DNA of 64,000 nucleotides from the NCBI GenBank assembly GCA_013368445.1, contig JAACJO010000004.1:1-64000 (forward strand). The letters run 5' to 3'. This DNA is from Leucocoprinus leucothites (taxonomy: Eukaryota > Basidiomycota > Agaricomycetes > Agaricales > Agaricaceae). Both the position numbers and the translations under genes were made by a program. Below the pieces are notes generated by a model, which made no database searches, was not told where the DNA came from, and worked only from the letters and a program-made list of their open reading frames with translations. Position 1 is the stretch's first letter. Every line of letters begins with the position of its first letter. Of the stretch, positions 60,468 to 64,000 are shown piece by piece.

Positions 60468-61869
60468 TTATATTCCCAAGAGCCATCGTTGAGGACTAGC
60501 GGAAGATAAAACTTGACCTACAAGCCTTAATTCTGGCTCATCGACGTCGTCATCCTCTTCTTCCCCGTCGCCGTGATCGTGGTTCCTACATATCTCTAGA
60601 TATAACGAAAGGGAGCGTAGATTAGTTAACTGGCTATCCCACTGCTGACTGAAACTCACCTTCACAATAATCAGCATCCGCGCCTTCCTGCCCCGTACAA
60701 TCTTCCCAACAAGCGTCCTCGCCATCATTGTCATCGGCATCCTGAGCGCCGCGAAGTCCTGATTGGAACTCAGGGCTTGTGATCGCCCTGCTGTCTCTGC
60801 CGCTATCACCATCGCTGGAATCATCAGAGTCACCGTGGTCGTGATTCCGACAAATCTCTAGGGTGAAATGCCAAGAGGAGGTGAATACCAGAACTAAAGG
60901 AAGAATTCTAGAGCTCACCTTCACAGTAATCGGCATCCGCGCCTTCCTTATTCGTACAGTCCTCCCAACAGGCGTCCTCATCCTTGTCACCGTCACGTTG
61001 TGAAACTGGTTGTAAAGGGCTCTTCTTCGCTTCTACATCTTCGTCGTCGCCATTTGGACCGGACTTATCACCGTGCTCGTGGTTTCGACATACCTCTGAG
61101 GAATAAAATAGTAAAAGAGGAAGTGAATGTCAATTGAGATCGAATTTAGGGGACCAAGAGCAGGGTTGGCGGACCTTCACAATAATCAGAATTCGCGCCC
61201 TCCTTGTTCGTGCAATCTTCCCAACAAGCGTCTTCACCACTACCAGGATCACGCTCACTTCTAAAGGTTGATTGCGCGCTGGCGATTTCCACTTTTATCA
61301 GGGTATTTGCTCCGCCATCAGCTTCGCCAGGTTGATCCTGGCAGATTTCTAGAATGGGATAAGGATATTACTATCGCGGAGTCGGGAGGAGTGCAGCGTC
61401 CTATTTACCCTCACAGTAGTCGGCGTCACCGCCTTCTCCGCCTATGCACTCTTCCCAGCAGGACTCGTCAATATACCGCCCAAGACGAGTGCGCTTCGGA
61501 TGATCTTGGGTTGAAATCGTCATCACCCAGCCACCACCGTCATCGTCATGGCGGTGTCGATGATCCCGGCATATTTCTACATAGAATATCAGCAAACCTT
61601 ACACCGGTCGAGGGTTGGAAATCTGGTACTGGGTATGTACCTTCACAATAATCAGCATCAACGCCATCGTCACCCACACATTGTTCCCAGCAGTCTTGGC
61701 GGCTGCCCGTGACAACATAAGTCAACCCAGTTCGGTGAGTGTCAAAATTTACAAGCGGAGCTCGCTTTAGCACAGCTCGGGTGGAGAGACTACTTTTGGT
61801 AGAAGGCGCAACTGGAGTGGCTGAGCAGGACAAGAGCACGAAGCTCAGGAGGAGAGTGAAGAGTAACAT
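60468..61869 (-). CDS. Secreted protein with five exon-encoded four-cysteine modules
   Basis: Six exons (61869-61641, 61576-61409, 61348-61175, 61095-60919, 60857-60660, 60595-60468) encode 357 aa. The start MLLFTLLLSFVLLSCSATP is a signal peptide and VLKRAP looks like a Kex2-type site. Each of exons 1-5 ends with CWExC, eight residues, then a YCEG end: CWEQCVGDDGVDADYCEG, CWEECIGGEGGDADYCEG, CWEDCTNKEGANSDYCEG, CWEDCTNKEGADADYCEG, CWEDCTGQEGADADYCEG. Each of exons 2-6 begins EICRNHDHGD or a variant. All five introns are phase 1 at the same codon of the module, so the gene grew by exon duplication. Linkers are Asp-rich. No known family recognised; extracellular role inferred. Confidence 0.85.
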
Positions 61870-64000
61870 CTTGAAGGGTGCCCTGGAGGAGGACGATGAC
61901 GGTGACAGTGAAGTCAAGACCGAGACGAAAAGCTATACGAGTCTATTCAGGCCCACATATTTCGAACGTCAAAATCAGTGATATATAAGTACTGGCATGC
62001 TGGAATCGGCATGTGCGTCCCATGTGTCCTTTATCGAGCGGTCAGGGCACGACCAGGATTTGAAGTGATAGTACATTGGTATGGGTTACACGTGTCACCG
62101 GTGGAGCTTCTTGAGTGAAGAAATTGAGGACGGGTGTAGCATATATAATAACCTATGGTTCTACACAGGGACATGAGGACCCGTGGCGATCGAGTGAACC
62201 ACACAGCACGAAATCTCAAAATGATTTCATTTCGCCCTTTACCCTCCGGTGCGGTTCTGTCGTCGGTACCTACTTTATTTTCCTCTTTTAACTTGAGTGA
62301 GTCGTTGCTTTGGGGGCCGATTCGTATGTGGTGAGTCCGAAGTTCCACAAATCCAGTGCTGTGAAGATAAGGATTGTTCAGCCAAAGAGTTTGATCGAAA
62401 GGAAGAAAGTACAAAGAGGAATGAACACGACTCACAGGTAGTTCTAAATCGTGCACAGCCTAGATAATGTATCAATTCTCTAAGCCTAGCGTCCTATTTA
62501 ACAGGGTTATCTCACCCAAACTTCGTGTTTTAAGGACTTCATTTCCGGGCATAGAAGAGCCTCGGCATTGCATAATACGTTTAACAGGTCGGCAAACTCG
62601 AGGCCACAAACGAACCCGCGCTGGCCACCTTATATCGAGCCGGAATAGATAGTATCCAGCGTCCAAGAGGAGTCAACGGCCTCGGGGCGTTCCGCACACG
62701 TAGTATCACCGCTTTCGGTGTTGTAAATGGATCTTAGATTGCAACACTATCCAATTAGCAATGAAAGCATACCTAATGTACAAAACACACATTTGAAACC
62801 ATCCGGATGACCCCGCTCCCCCTCAGACACCCCTTCTTTAACACGCTCTTTCCACTCCCTGTGAAAATCGGCACTCCCCTCACAGCGTCGACCTCAAGTG
62901 CGTCAAGCTAAAGTGGGCCTAGCGACCTAATGGAGGCTCGTGATGTGTTATATATTCAGGATGCAGCACTTTTTACTCGTTTTATAGCCCATTTGTCGCG
63001 AGCCTCCTGCACGACCTAGTTCGGGAATAGCGGCAGAGGCAGAGGCCAAGAAGGCGAATTCGTTTCTCAATCGCGATCACGAGACTTTTATCGTGAATAT
63101 CGAGAATATGAGAGAGATCGTTTGAGAATTAGAGCTCGCTAGGGAAGGCGAGAAGTTGTTTCAAAGTGAACTGGTACGATCGGAATGTTACTTTAAGGGG
63201 AAGAACGGGAGAATGAGAGAAGAAAACACACCAAGTATGATACTCTGCTAATATCTCTTCTTGGCAAAACATAGCAAGATGGCAAGATGCCATTATTACC
63301 GTACGCCCTGTCGGATGCGCTAGCACCAACTAATTAATAGGGCGAACAAATTGTTAAAGCTTGAGCTACGCACTATAATATCCGGCTTCACTTGGACCCT
63401 TCGTATTTCCATTGGCACAATCAAGTGTACATGGACTCGATCTAGGACGAGTGGAGCCTCATGACTATCGCATCACGTCCGGCTGTGTCCCAAGTCTTGC
63501 AATGCCCGGGTTAACTTTGGTGCCGTTTTCCATGTGGGATGATGGATATTGTCGGTTGTGACAATGTGGCAGCCGAAAACAGCTGAAGCAACCGTGTCAT
63601 AAGCTCAAAAGGCGCCAACCTCCGGGGTTTGCATGCATGGAGGCAAGGTGGACTACGAGCTTCAATTTCTTTCCCGTCCTTGCATTGTTCTCGTCCCACA
63701 GAATAATGATTGAACGCTCTGAGACCCCCCGGGATAGGTTCGCCAGATGAGGCGTCGAGGTTTAAGGGGGCGTGATGGCGTGATTCGTGATCTGGAAGCG
63801 TCGTGGTTATGATCATGACAAAATTGCCGTGGTTGGTGACGCCAGGAAACCATGAGTATATTCCCACGGTAATTCTCCTACACAAGCCCTCCGGAGACCG
63901 CTGCTGTATTGAAACCATTCCGATTGACAGAAGTCGGACTCTGGAGTGCTTTCGCTCCTTAAGGCATTGGAATGATGAACAGACATTCGTCGAGCTTTGA
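61870..64000. other. Right-end stretch without a supported gene
   Basis: About 2.1 kb. A TATA-like TATATA at 61981-61988 sits about 115 bp upstream of the modular gene. The longest frame (63511-63918, minus, 135 codons) has no recognised domain. Confidence 0.5.

Noticed and set aside
63511..64000. VTPGNHE-like text on the plus strand near 63840, resembling a metallophosphatase motif
   Set aside because: The frame lacks all other metallophosphoesterase motifs and lies in a short ORF, so the match is likely chance.
1..64000. CRISPR arrays, operons, ribosome binding sites
   Set aside because: The window is eukaryotic nuclear DNA and no regularly spaced repeats were seen.

Overview
The window looks like a stretch of nuclear genome from a mushroom-forming basidiomycete (Agaricomycetes). 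Genes are split by many introns, mostly 45-70 nt with GT-AG ends, and the gene content fits that group: an F-box protein, NACHT NTPases, secreted phytase-like proteins, an HMG-box factor, a Mup1-like permease and PIN-like carriers. There is no rRNA gene, no convincing functional tRNA gene, no CRISPR array and no operon structure. Splice models were read by eye; nearly all keep frame through every junction, and I state where one does not.

Left part (1-28 kb): F-box protein (-), GFA-fold carbon-sulfur lyase-like protein (-), a probably broken gene, two tandem secreted phytase-like genes (+) with the same exon plan, a seven-TM protein (+), a PIN-like carrier (+), a Mup1-like permease (+), two C2H2 zinc-finger paralogues (-), a second PIN-like carrier (+) and an HMG-box factor (-). 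From 27.9 to 34.6 kb I see no supportable gene.

Middle part (34.6-49.2 kb): an SLM1-like PH-domain gene (-) lies head to head with PHO88/SND3 (+), only 146 bp apart. A tandem duplication of about 4.2 kb follows. Each unit holds PHO88 plus a secreted, Cys-rich, apparently GPI-anchored protein of a family I do not recognise. The second unit is decaying: its PHO88 lacks exon 1 and carries a 16-bp repeat expansion, and its Cys-rich gene has a one-base frameshift. A MYND-finger-related gene of doubtful integrity (-) and a PHOSPHO-type HAD phosphatase (-) come next.

Right part (49.8-64 kb): an intact NACHT NTPase (-) diverges from an intact 12-exon amidase (+). Then come an unrecognised acidic ORF (-), a frameshifted NACHT gene (+), a 925-bp element with 62-bp terminal inverted repeats and tRNA-like segments, and a 3' remnant of a second amidase. 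Last is a secreted protein (-) built from five exon-encoded four-cysteine modules. The final 2.1 kb has no supportable gene.

The dominant theme is local gene birth and death. At least six families (phytase-like, PIN-like, C2H2, PHO88 plus Cys-rich, NACHT, amidase) occur here twice, and in several pairs one copy is truncated or frameshifted. The best candidates for undescribed biology are the modular Cys-rich secreted protein and the duplicated Kex2-site/GPI-type Cys-rich protein.
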